Below, in pieces: positions 13,353 through 20,626 of a stretch of 20,626 nt of DNA. Origin of the DNA: an uncultured Porticoccus sp. (GTDB lineage Bacteria; Pseudomonadota; Gammaproteobacteria; Pseudomonadales; Porticoccaceae); the NCBI GenBank assembly GCA_950063125.1, contig CATLZI010000005.1, positions 1 through 20,626 of the forward strand. The letters run 5' to 3'. Numbering within the stretch: the first letter of the stretch is position 1; every line of letters starts with the position of its first letter. Under the pieces are notes generated by a model that was not told the origin of the DNA, made no database searches, and saw only the letters and a list, made by a program, of their open reading frames with translations. The position numbers and the translations under genes were made by a program.

Positions 13353-16064
13353 CTATTGCCACAGCTTCATCTTTTGCAACGGGGCCCCTTCAATATCTTC
13401 CTTGTTGCGGGCATCCAGTTCCCGGCAGATGGTATCGCGCAATTGTTCGCAGAATGCCGCGTCACTGAGTGGCTGATAATCCATATCGACCAGTGAGAAG
13501 ACATCTTCCACCCGCTCGCCAAGGGTCGCAATTTTGGCGCTCAATAGTCGTAGACGAAACTGCATAAAAATTCTGCCTAAATGCGCGAGCAGCCCGGGAC
13601 GATCGGGCGTAATCACTTCCAGAATGGTTGCACTCTTCCCGATATCATTGCTGATGCTGGCGATGGTTCGCATCGTAAAGTGTTTGAGGTGCCTCGGTGT
13701 CCGTCTGTTTACGTTGAACATGGCGGGTGTTGGGTTTTTCAGCGTTTCTGAGAGGGTGCGCTGGATTTTGAGCAGCATCTCGGTTTTTTGCCCGAAGGGT
13801 TCGTTGTGCTCGTTCAGCACATAAAAAGTGTCAAAGGTATGGCCTTCTGTATCCCTGTGCAGGCGGGCATCCTGGATGTTTAGCTGAAGATGATCGAGCG
13901 TAGCTGCAGTGGTGGGAAATACGTTATTGATTCCTTTGGTATGAATAAAAATCTGTGTGGCAATCGGGACTTCTACACCGGCGTCCTGTATTAAAATAAC
14001 CGGGTCCGAGCTGTCGCCCTGTGCGGCGATGGCCGCAGTATAGGTGGCAATATCATCGGCCCTCTCCCTGAGGAAGAACTCGTCATCGACATTCCCCCAG
14101 ATTGCGCGGGCACTTTCCTCATCAATCCCCAATTCGGCCAGTTGATTAATGGCGGACAGTCGGTTGCTGTCCACCCACACGCTTCGGTCAACCGGATTTT
14201 CCAGGCCGCGCTGCAATGCTCGCTTGGTTTCGGAGTAGAGTTGATGCATCAGGGCCGCTTTCCAGGCAGTCCAGAGAGTCGGGTTGGTGGCAGTGATATC
14301 GGCAACGGTTAAAACAAACAGGTAGTCCAGCTGCAGCTGGTTGCCGACCAATTTCGCAAATTTATAAATAACGTCCGGGTCGGAAATATCCGTGCGCTGT
14401 GAAGCGTTTGACATTAGCAAGTGGTGTTCCACCAGCCAGGCAATCAATTTTATCTCTTCGGTGGGCAAACCGTGTCTGCGACAAAAATCGGCGGCATCCA
14501 TGGCGCCCAGCGCTGAGTGATCTCCCCCTCGTCCCTTGGCAATGTCGTGGTAAAGCCCGGCAATGAAAGCCAGTTCAGGTTTCGGCAGGTTTTTATAAAT
14601 ATGTGCAGCTACGGGAAATTCTTCTGCCACCTCCGGCCGGTCGAACAACCGCATATTCTTGATAAGCTGGAGCGTATGTGCATCTACCGGGTAACGGTGA
14701 AAAAGATCGTGCTGGGTCTGACCTATAATTTGCCCAAACTCCGGCAGATACCGTCCCAGAATGCCATAACGGGTCATGCGCTGGAGTTGGGTGCTCATTT
14801 TGTGGGGGCAGCGGAGTAAACGGAGAAACAGGGCCTTGTTTTGAGGTTCATTGCGGAAATCGTCGCCGATCAGTTTGCGGTGCTGGCGGATCTGGCGGAT
14901 TGTGGCGGCACGAATGCCCTGAATATTGTCGTTCTCACCGAGCAGGCAGAAAATTTCCAGCAGGGCAGATGGGTATTTGGCAAAAATATACTCACCCAGT
15001 GTTTCGATATGGTTGTCGCGAACCTGGAACCGATCATTCAGTGCGTAGACATTTTTTGCCTTATCTTTGCGCAAAATGGCTTCATCGAGATACTGCAACA
15101 TGACATCGTTTAGCTCCCGCATAGAGAGTACGACCTGATAGTAATGCTGCATGAATTTCTCAACGCCGAGGCGCTCTTCGCTGTCATGATACCCGAACAT
15201 TGCGGCCAGCTTGCGCTGATAGTCGAACTGTAGTCTTTCTTCAGGGCGCTCCGCGATGAGGTGTAAACCGTAGCGAACTTTCCACAAAAAGGCTTCGCCC
15301 CGTTTCAGCTGCAGGTATTCCTCCGGTGTGAGGAAATCCCTGCCAACCAGTTCTTCCAGTGACTCGACATTAAAATGGCGCTTGGCTACCCAGTTGATCA
15401 TCTGAATGTCGCGCAGGCCGCCGGGTGCCTCCTTGATGTTAGGTTCCAGATTGTATTCCGTATTGCCGTGCTTGTTGTGCCGTTCGATCTGCTCATCCCA
15501 TTTGGCACGAAAGAACTGCTTATCCGGCCAGATACGCTTCGGACCGGTTTTTTTGACCATCGCGAGACGGAGTTTTTCATCGCCGGCAATGGTGCGGGTT
15601 TCCATCAGGTTGGTGGCAATGGTGATATCAAACCGGGCTTCGGCAACGCATTCCGACAGAGAGCGCACACTGTGACCAATCTTCAGCTGAATATCCCAGA
15701 GAAAGGTGAGAAATCCTTCGATACTGCGCTGGTGACGTCTCGGGTTGCCGCGCCTGATCAGCAGCATCAGGTCAATATCCGACTGCGGGTGCAGCTCGCC
15801 ACGGCCGTAACCACCCACTGCGATCAGACAGATATTTTTTCCCCAGTCGAATTGTGCCCAGGCGTGTCGTAGAATAAGGTCCATGAAACCGGCACGTTCA
15901 GCGATCAGGTTGGCGGTTTGTTCTCCCTCATGAAACCGGGCATTGAAATGCGAGTTGGCAGCGGCGATGGCATTCTTGAAGACGGGAATGGGGTTGCAAT
16001 TATTGAGGTCTTCCCGGAAACGGCGTTCGTCAAAAAAAAGTAGTGGTTTTGCGTGTCTGTTCAT
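13353..16064 (-). CDS. glnD: Bifunctional PII uridylyltransferase/uridylyl-removing enzyme
   Basis: GlnD senses glutamine and attaches or removes UMP on PII proteins, controlling nitrogen assimilation. The 903 residues match the family (890 in E. coli). Domains in order: nucleotidyltransferase with VGGYGRGELHPQSDIDLM (metal ligands Asp96 and Asp98); a helical linker with APGGLRDIQ; an HD hydrolase domain around residue 506 (YHDIAKGRGGDHSALGA); and two C-terminal ACT domains (about 699-770, and about 811-885 containing TPDRPGLLAHLG). No key residue is missing. The ATG at 16064 overlaps the stop of map as TAATG; a GTG two codons earlier is possible. The overlap implies translational coupling to map. 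Confidence 0.97.
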   Translation of the reverse strand: MNRHAKPLLFFDERRFREDLNNCNPIPVFKNAIAAANSHFNARFHEGEQTANLIAERAGFMDLILRHAWAQFDWGKNICLIAVGGYGRGELHPQSDIDLMLLIRRGNPRRHQRSIEGFLTFLWDIQLKIGHSVRSLSECVAEARFDITIATNLMETRTIAGDEKLRLAMVKKTGPKRIWPDKQFFRAKWDEQIERHNKHGNTEYNLEPNIKEAPGGLRDIQMINWVAKRHFNVESLEELVGRDFLTPEEYLQLKRGEAFLWKVRYGLHLIAERPEERLQFDYQRKLAAMFGYHDSEERLGVEKFMQHYYQVVLSMRELNDVMLQYLDEAILRKDKAKNVYALNDRFQVRDNHIETLGEYIFAKYPSALLEIFCLLGENDNIQGIRAATIRQIRQHRKLIGDDFRNEPQNKALFLRLLRCPHKMSTQLQRMTRYGILGRYLPEFGQIIGQTQHDLFHRYPVDAHTLQLIKNMRLFDRPEVAEEFPVAAHIYKNLPKPELAFIAGLYHDIAKGRGGDHSALGAMDAADFCRRHGLPTEEIKLIAWLVEHHLLMSNASQRTDISDPDVIYKFAKLVGNQLQLDYLFVLTVADITATNPTLWTAWKAALMHQLYSETKRALQRGLENPVDRSVWVDSNRLSAINQLAELGIDEESARAIWGNVDDEFFLRERADDIATYTAAIAAQGDSSDPVILIQDAGVEVPIATQIFIHTKGINNVFPTTAATLDHLQLNIQDARLHRDTEGHTFDTFYVLNEHNEPFGQKTEMLLKIQRTLSETLKNPTPAMFNVNRRTPRHLKHFTMRTIASISNDIGKSATILEVITPDRPGLLAHLGRIFMQFRLRLLSAKIATLGERVEDVFSLVDMDYQPLSDAAFCEQLRDTICRELDARNKEDIEGAPLQKMKLWQ

Positions 16065-16834
16065 TACCACTGCTCATCGGTGCGTGCCGTGAGTACTTCA
16101 ACGCCATCAGCGGTGACTGCGAGCGTATGTTCCCATTGAGCGGATAAGCGGCCATCCCGGGTTTCGACCGTCCAGCCGTCTTTCTTCAGCTTGGTGTGGT
16201 GTTTACCGGCATTCAGCATCGGCTCAATGGTAAATGTCATCCCTTGCTGGAGCGTCATGCCAGTATCCGGTTTGCCAAAGTGAAGTACCTGGGGATCCTG
16301 GTGAAATTCTGTACCGATGCCGTGTCCGCAGTAGTCTCGGACAACGCTATAGTAGTTGGCCTCGGCATGTTGCTGAATGATATGACCGATATCACCCAGC
16401 CGGATACCGGGGCGAACAATATTGATCGCTTTGTAAAGGCATTCCTGTGTCACTTTTATCAAACGTACGGCATGCTCCGGTACATCACCAATGCAAAACA
16501 TTTTACTGGTATCGCCGAAGTAGCCATCCTTTATCACCGTGATATCAATATTGAGTATGTCGCCGTTTTTCAACACTTTCTTTGCCGAAGGTATCCCGTG
16601 ACAGACGACTTGATTGACCGAGGTGCAGATGGACTTCGGAAAGCCGCGATAGTTGAGCGGGGCGGGAATGGTGTGTTGTTCATTGACCATGTAATTGTGG
16701 CAAATGTTGTCCAGTTCCCCGGTGGAGACCCCGGCCACCACGTAGGGCTCTATCATTTCCAGCACCTCGGCGGCCAGTCGGCCGGCCACGCGCATTTTCT
16801 CCAGTTCTTCGGCGGTTTTCAGTGTGACTGCCAT
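16064..16834 (-). CDS. map: Methionine aminopeptidase, type I
   Basis: Map removes the initiator methionine from nascent proteins. From the ATG at 16834 it has 256 residues, beginning MAVTLKTAEELEKMR. The five metal ligands are at the same positions as in E. coli: Asp97, Asp108, His171, Glu204 and Glu235, in NIDITV, FGDTS, CGHGIG, TIEPM and QWEHT. His79 in VCHGIP is also conserved. A TTG at 16855 would add seven residues but is less likely. It is the first gene of the map-glnD-dapC-nth run and is divergent from rpsB, an order known from many Gammaproteobacteria. The 263-base gap to rpsB must hold both promoters; I could not place the map promoter. Confidence 0.96.
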   Translation of the reverse strand: MAVTLKTAEELEKMRVAGRLAAEVLEMIEPYVVAGVSTGELDNICHNYMVNEQHTIPAPLNYRGFPKSICTSVNQVVCHGIPSAKKVLKNGDILNIDITVIKDGYFGDTSKMFCIGDVPEHAVRLIKVTQECLYKAINIVRPGIRLGDIGHIIQQHAEANYYSVVRDYCGHGIGTEFHQDPQVLHFGKPDTGMTLQQGMTFTIEPMLNAGKHHTKLKKDGWTVETRDGRLSAQWEHTLAVTADGVEVLTARTDEQW

Positions 16835-16925
16835 ATATATCTGTTCCGTTGTCAAGGATCAAAACAGCGCATTGTATCGGATTGTCTTTATCAGTGGCAG
16901 ATTCCCCTGAAAAAGCGGTTTCATC

Positions 16926-16954
16926 TTCAATAAGGCCTGCTTTTGTGGTATAAA
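16926..16954 (+). promoter_or_regulatory. Candidate rpsB promoter
   Basis: TATAAA (16949-16954) follows a weak -35 TTCAAT (16926-16931) at 17 bases. The next bases, GCGCACCGC, form a GC-rich discriminator, typical of ribosomal-protein promoters under stringent control. Transcription would begin near 16960, leaving a leader of about 135 bases before the rpsB ATG. Confidence 0.5.
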
Positions 16955-16961
16955 GCGCACC

Positions 16962-17097
16962 GCTCTGAAGCCAATGGTTTTCTGGCGTAACGCAATCCTA
17001 ACGACACACACGTATCGACACATCGGTCTGGGTGCCTGCAAAGCGGGTTGACCGGTGGGATATGTGGAGGTTTAACCCTAACCAGGACGATATTATT
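16962..17097 (+). promoter_or_regulatory. rpsB leader, probable S2-binding autoregulatory element
   Basis: The leader can fold into a compact structure just before the rpsB start. CACAT (17019-17023) pairs with ATGTG (17062-17066). CGGTC (17024-17028) pairs with GACCG (17050-17054), and CCTGC pairs with GCGGG at the tip. A conserved-looking bulge, GTGGGAT (17055-17061), separates the first two helices. In E. coli, S2 represses rpsB-tsf through such a leader. Assigning it here rests on position and on this fold; I have not aligned it to the known family. Confidence 0.6.
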
Positions 17098-17859
17098 ATG
17101 ACTACTGTAACCATGCGTGACATGTTGCAGGCCGGTGTCCATTTTGGTCACCAGACCCGCTTCTGGAATCCCAAAATGGATAAATTCATTTTCGGTGCCC
17201 GCAATAAAATCCATATTCTCAATCTTGAGCACACGGTTCCCGCTTTTAACGATGCGCTGGAAATCGTTCGTCAGGTCGCCGCCAACGGCAATAAAGTACT
17301 GATGGTTGGCACCAAGCGTGCTGCACAAAAGGCTATTGTCGAACAGGCTGAGCGCGCGGGCATGCCCTATGTGAGCCACCGCTGGCTCGGCGGCATGCTG
17401 ACCAATTACAAAACGATCCGTGCGTCCATTCGCCGCTTCCGTGAACTGGAAACCCAGAGTCAGGATGGCACATTCGACAGGCTGACCAAAAAAGAAGCGC
17501 TGATGAGAACGCGCCTCATGGAGAAGCTCGAGCGCTCTATTGGTGGCATCAAGGATATGGGCGGTTTGCCCGATATGTTGTTTGTGATCGATGTGGATCA
17601 CGAACGCATTGCTATCCAGGAAGCCAATAAACTGGGTATCCCCGTCATTGGTGTCGTTGACACCAACAGTAATCCGGACGGTGTGGATTACGTGATCCCC
17701 GGTAATGATGACGCCATTCGTGCCATCAAGCTCTATACCACGGCTGTTGCCGATGCCATTCTGGAGGGCAAAGCCCAGTCTGCCAACGCCACCAGTAAAG
17801 ACGAGTTTGTTGAGGTGGTAGAAGGCGAAGCTGCTGCTACAGAGGCGGCTGGCGAATAA
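17098..17859 (+). CDS. rpsB: 30S ribosomal protein S2
   Basis: S2 binds the 30S subunit late in assembly and helps recruit S1. The 253 residues begin [20 protein letters not shown] and contain [61 protein letters not shown] and [11 protein letters not shown], a near-continuous match to the family. Length is slightly above the E. coli 241 because of an acidic, Ala- and Glu-rich tail. The frame is open further upstream, but the ATG at 17098 fits the family start. It is the first gene of the rpsB-tsf pair, separated from tsf by a strong hairpin. Confidence 0.98.
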   Translation: MTTVTMRDMLQAGVHFGHQTRFWNPKMDKFIFGARNKIHILNLEHTVPAFNDALEIVRQVAANGNKVLMVGTKRAAQKAIVEQAERAGMPYVSHRWLGGMLTNYKTIRASIRRFRELETQSQDGTFDRLTKKEALMRTRLMEKLERSIGGIKDMGGLPDMLFVIDVDHERIAIQEANKLGIPVIGVVDTNSNPDGVDYVIPGNDDAIRAIKLYTTAVADAILEGKAQSANATSKDEFVEVVEGEAAATEAAGE

Positions 17860-17891
17860 ATAGCTGCTTCATATGCATGAGCGCTGCTAAA

Positions 17892-17917
17892 AAAAGAGGG
17901 GGCCTGCCCCCTCTTTT
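17892..17917 (+). terminator. Hairpin terminator or attenuator between rpsB and tsf
   Basis: GAGGGGGC (17896-17903) pairs with GCCCCCTC (17906-17913), and flanking A4 and T4 extend the stem to about 12 pairs. The T run follows directly. A partial terminator here would lower tsf output relative to rpsB, as known in E. coli. Confidence 0.8.
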
Positions 17918-17952
17918 CCAATTTAATTAAAATGATTGAGAGGAATGAACCG

Positions 17953-18816
17953 ATGTCAGCAATTTCTGCATCCCTGGTGAAAGAGCTGCGTGAGCGCACT
18001 GGGTTGGGCATGATGGAATGTAAAAAAGCGCTGGTGGAAGCAAACGGGGATATCGAAAAAGCGATAGATGATCTGCGTAAGTCGAGCGGCCTGAAGGCTG
18101 CCAAAAAAGCCGGTCGCACCGCCGCTGAAGGGGTTGTGGCGATCAAGGTGGCCGACGACAACAGCTATGGCGTGTTGGTCGAAATCAACAGTGAAACGGA
18201 TTTTGTCGCTCGCGATGACAGCTTCCTGTCCTTTGTCAGCTCTGTGGTCGAGAAAGCCTTTGCCGATAAGCAGACTGATGCTGCTGCATTGGCCAATGAC
18301 GTGGAAGAGGTTCGTCAGGAGCTGGTTCAGAAAATAGGTGAAAACATCTCGGTTCGTCGAGTGATTCTGCAAGAGGCGCCAGTGGTTGGCAGTTATGTGC
18401 ACAATAACAACCGTATTGGTGTGTTGGTATCCATTGCTGGTGGTAACGCTGAGCTGGCAAAAGACATTGCCATGCACGTGGCTGCGGTTAATCCTCAAGT
18501 GGTAAACCCTGAGGACATGCCTGAGGAATTGTTAGCCAAAGAGCGTGAGATTTTTTCTGTACAAGCCAGAGAGAGCGGCAAGCCAGAAGAAATTATCGAG
18601 AAGATGATCGAGGGTCGGATCAACAAGTTCCTTGCCGAGTCAAGCCTGGTTGCTCAGCCCTTTGTCAAGGATCCCGATGTGAAAGTTGGCAAACTGTTGA
18701 AGGATGCCGGTGCTGAGGTTCTCTCGTTTACCCGCTTTGAAGTCGGTGAGGGAATCGAGCGAGAAGAGGTTGATTTTGCTGCAGAAGTCGCAGCCCAGGT
18801 TGGCTCTGCCAAGTAA
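17953..18816 (+). CDS. tsf: Elongation factor Ts
   Basis: EF-Ts exchanges GDP for GTP on EF-Tu. The 287 residues match the family (283 in E. coli). The N-terminal UBA-like domain is [22 protein letters not shown]. The EF-Tu contact motif [10 protein letters not shown] is at 82-91, and [11 protein letters not shown] and [16 protein letters not shown] mark the core and C-terminal regions. The ATG at 17953 has GAGAGG upstream. An ATG seven codons earlier would place the ribosome binding site inside the gene and is less likely. It follows rpsB across a terminator-like hairpin and is followed by another hairpin before pyrH. Confidence 0.98.
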   Translation: MSAISASLVKELRERTGLGMMECKKALVEANGDIEKAIDDLRKSSGLKAAKKAGRTAAEGVVAIKVADDNSYGVLVEINSETDFVARDDSFLSFVSSVVEKAFADKQTDAAALANDVEEVRQELVQKIGENISVRRVILQEAPVVGSYVHNNNRIGVLVSIAGGNAELAKDIAMHVAAVNPQVVNPEDMPEELLAKEREIFSVQARESGKPEEIIEKMIEGRINKFLAESSLVAQPFVKDPDVKVGKLLKDAGAEVLSFTRFEVGEGIEREEVDFAAEVAAQVGSAK

Positions 18817-18827
18817 TCACGATGGCG

Positions 18828-18847
18828 ACGGGGGCTTCGGCCCCCGT
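18828..18847 (+). terminator. Hairpin terminator after tsf
   Basis: ACGGGGGC (18828-18835) and GCCCCCGT (18840-18847) form an eight-pair stem with a stable UUCG loop. Only a short mixed U stretch (TATTATGT) follows, so termination may be partial and allow some read-through into pyrH, 45 bases downstream. Confidence 0.75.
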
Positions 18848-18891
18848 TATTATGTAGGCCCTTGAAAGTTTAGCCATGGAGAACATTTCCT

Positions 18892-19629
18892 ATGCCCGGT
18901 TCGAGAGACAAAAAGTACAAACGGATACTTCTTAAACTCAGCGGCGAGGAATTAATGGGTGAAGAGGGTTTTGGTATCGACCCGAAGGTGCTCGACCGCA
19001 TGGCACTTGAGATCGGTCAGTTAATCGGCATCGGCGTTCAGGTGGGTCTGGTGATTGGTGGTGGCAATCTGTTCCGTGGTGCAGCGTTGCATGCGGCGGG
19101 TATGGAACGGGTCACCGGTGATCATATGGGCATGTTGGCAACCATGATGAATGGTCTGGCGATGCGCGATGCCCTTGATCGAAATAATATTTCTGCCCGG
19201 GTTATGTCAGCCATACCGATGAGTGGGGTAGTCGAGCATTATGATCGCCGCACGGCCATGCGCTATCTGACCGGTGGTGACGTGGTGATTTTTGCAGCCG
19301 GTACAGGCAATCCTTTTTTTACGACGGACTCTGCAGCCTGTCTCCGGGGAATTGAGATCGATGCCGGTATCGTATTGAAGGCAACCAAAGTGGACGGTGT
19401 ATACTCTGCCGATCCTATGAAAGACCCTGAGGCTACTATGTTCAGTCGTCTCACCTATGACCAGGTCATTGAGAAAAAGCTTGCGGTAATGGATCTCACC
19501 GCAATATGCCTGTGTCGTGAGCATCATATGCCATTGCGGGTATTTCGTATGTCCAAACCCGGCGCCCTGCTGAATATTGTGGTCGGCAGTGATGAGGGAA
19601 CCCTGATTGAGGAAAGTGTTAATGATTGA
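18892..19629 (+). CDS. pyrH: UMP kinase
   Basis: PyrH phosphorylates UMP to UDP in pyrimidine nucleotide synthesis. The 245 residues belong to the amino-acid kinase fold: LLKLSGEEL (13-21), the uridylate-binding GGGNLFRG (56-63), [34 protein letters not shown] (137-149) and [10 protein letters not shown]. Length matches E. coli (241). The ATG at 18892 has GGAGAA upstream. The stop overlaps the frr start region by eight bases, so pyrH and frr are translationally coupled, in the conserved order tsf-pyrH-frr-uppS. Confidence 0.97.
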   Translation: MPGSRDKKYKRILLKLSGEELMGEEGFGIDPKVLDRMALEIGQLIGIGVQVGLVIGGGNLFRGAALHAAGMERVTGDHMGMLATMMNGLAMRDALDRNNISARVMSAIPMSGVVEHYDRRTAMRYLTGGDVVIFAAGTGNPFFTTDSAACLRGIEIDAGIVLKATKVDGVYSADPMKDPEATMFSRLTYDQVIEKKLAVMDLTAICLCREHHMPLRVFRMSKPGALLNIVVGSDEGTLIEESVND

Positions 19630-20179
19630 AGATCTGAAAAAAGATGCTGAATCGCGTATGGCAAAAAGTGTCGATGCCCTGAGCCATGCCTTCAATAAAA
19701 TTCGCACGGGTCGCGCGCATCCCAGCATACTGGATGGTTTGACTGTGTCTTACTACGGTGTCGAAACACCATTGAATCAAGTCGGCAATGTCAACGTGCT
19801 CGACGCGCGGACATTGTCTGTTTCTGTATGGGAAAGGGCATTGGTGCCCGAGGTGGAAAAGGCGATCATCAAATCCGACCTGGGATTGAACCCGTCTACC
19901 ACCGGAGAGCTGATTCGGATACCCATGCCGGCATTGACGGAAGAGACCCGCAAAGGTTTTACCAAACAGGCCAGATCAGAGGCGGAATCGACCCGTGTAG
20001 CCATCCGCAATGTTCGCCGTGATGTGATGTCCGATATCAAGGAGTTGCTCAAGGAAAAGGATATCAGTGAAGACGACGAACGGCGCGCCAATGAGAGTAT
20101 CCAGAAGATAACCGACAAATATATCCAGTTGGTGGATAAAGCGCTGGCTGCCAAAGAAGTCGATTTGATGGAAATCTGA
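19622..20179 (+). CDS. frr: Ribosome recycling factor
   Basis: RRF, with EF-G, splits the post-termination ribosome. The 185 residues equal the family length exactly. Diagnostic stretches are [71 protein letters not shown] and the long C-terminal helix with [21 protein letters not shown]. The ATG at 19622 lies inside the end of pyrH, with GAGGAAAG a few bases upstream serving as ribosome binding site within pyrH. Confidence 0.98.
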   Translation: MIEDLKKDAESRMAKSVDALSHAFNKIRTGRAHPSILDGLTVSYYGVETPLNQVGNVNVLDARTLSVSVWERALVPEVEKAIIKSDLGLNPSTTGELIRIPMPALTEETRKGFTKQARSEAESTRVAIRNVRRDVMSDIKELLKEKDISEDDERRANESIQKITDKYIQLVDKALAAKEVDLMEI

Positions 20180-20204
20180 TCCTTGGATCGCTGTCTGTTA
20201 AAGT

Positions 20205-20626
20205 ATGAAATCGTCTAGCAAGGTGCCTGAAAAGGTTCATCCGTTGCGCCATGTGGCTATTATCATGGACGGCAATAACCGCTGGGCTGCCATGCGGGAC
20301 TTGCCCGGAAGTGCCGGTCATGAAGTCGGGGTTAATCGGGTTCGTGATGTGCTTGATGCCTGCCAGAAACACAACGTTGATGTGATCACCTTGTTTGCCT
20401 TTAGTAGTGAGAACTGGAAACGCCCGGATCTTGAAGTCCGGGCGCTGATGGCACTATTGACCTCCTACCTTAAAAAAGAGGTTCGACAACTGGTTGAACG
20501 GGGTATCAAACTGCGGTTTATCGGTCGTCGTGATAATTTCAGTCCCCGGTTGAACAATTTGATCACTGAGAGTGAGGCATTGACCTCGGCGGGCAAGCAA
20601 ACTTTGGTGCTGGCTGTTGATTACGG
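20205..20626 (+). CDS. uppS: Isoprenyl transferase (undecaprenyl diphosphate synthase), 3' end outside window
   Basis: UppS builds undecaprenyl diphosphate, the lipid carrier for peptidoglycan and O-antigen units, by cis-prenyl elongation. About 140 residues are visible before the window ends. Catalytic Asp22 lies in HVAIIMDGNNRWA, followed by GHEVGVNRV, the conserved LFAFSSENWKRP, EVRALMALL, LRFIGRRDNF and SEALTSAGKQTL. The MDGNNRW form differs from MDGNGRW of E. coli. The ATG at 20205 lies 25 bases after the frr stop and has only a weak ribosome binding site. It continues the conserved order pyrH-frr-uppS, in which cdsA and dxr normally follow. Confidence 0.95.
   Translation, partial: MKSSSKVPEKVHPLRHVAIIMDGNNRWAAMRDLPGSAGHEVGVNRVRDVLDACQKHNVDVITLFAFSSENWKRPDLEVRALMALLTSYLKKEVRQLVERGIKLRFIGRRDNFSPRLNNLITESEALTSAGKQTLVLAVDY

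Noticed and set aside
16196..16933. Plus-strand 245-codon open frame
   Set aside because: It is the opposite strand of map, which carries all five metal ligands; the frame encodes no recognisable domain.
16927..17601. Minus-strand 224-codon open frame
   Set aside because: It is antisense to rpsB and its leader, and rpsB is unmistakable.
1..20626. Mobile elements, toxin-antitoxin pairs, CRISPR arrays or defence genes
   Set aside because: No transposase, integrase, direct-repeat array, defence nuclease or small paired operon of that kind is visible. All large gene families here are core housekeeping or envelope functions.

Overview
This window looks like chromosomal DNA from a gammaproteobacterium outside the Enterobacterales. 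The gene order map-glnD-dapC on one strand, divergent from rpsB-tsf-pyrH-frr-uppS on the other, is the arrangement known from Pseudomonas and relatives. So is the dapA-bamC-MBL hydrolase run. Base composition looks even and moderately GC-rich, except for one AT-rich spacer near 3.65-3.79 kb. I see no insertion sequence, phage gene, CRISPR array, tRNA or rRNA. Apart from the two genes cut by the window ends, every recognised gene looks intact.

Layout. 1-580: C-terminal part of an LpxL-type lipid A acyltransferase. 833-3563: dapA, bamC and a YycJ-like metallo-beta-lactamase-fold hydrolase, packed as one operon. 3564-3937: an unusual AT-rich spacer between two converging genes, with DnaA-box-like sites including a large inverted pair. 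3938-5161: two divergent outer-membrane lipoproteins, one with leucine-rich repeats (minus) and one of the OmpA type with a glycine zipper (plus). 5139-5969: rsmJ, which has no ATG start and carries a GC-rich hairpin inside its first codons. 5980-6984 (minus): a DUF481 outer-membrane barrel protein. 7214-9895 (minus): yffB-like reductase, dapD and dapE. 10011-11433 (plus): a SixA-like phosphohistidine phosphatase and a CHAD protein. 11434-16834 (minus): map, glnD, dapC and an endonuclease III with unusual iron-sulfur cysteine spacing. 16835-20626 (plus): rpsB leader, rpsB, tsf, pyrH, frr and the start of uppS.

How the genes work together. Four enzymes of the succinylase route to diaminopimelate and lysine (DapA, DapD, DapC, DapE) lie within about 12.5 kb in three transcription units. 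Envelope functions form a second theme: lipid A acylation, BamC, the two lipoproteins, the DUF481 protein, and UppS for the undecaprenyl carrier. The right end is the translation and nucleotide block (S2, EF-Ts, UMP kinase, ribosome recycling factor), with methionine aminopeptidase and the PII uridylyltransferase GlnD facing away from it.

I find no convincing new defence or mobile system. The best candidates for a second look are the DnaA-box spacer at 3564-3937, the variant cysteine cluster in the endonuclease III, the rsmJ start, and the hairpin-rich dapD-dapE spacer.
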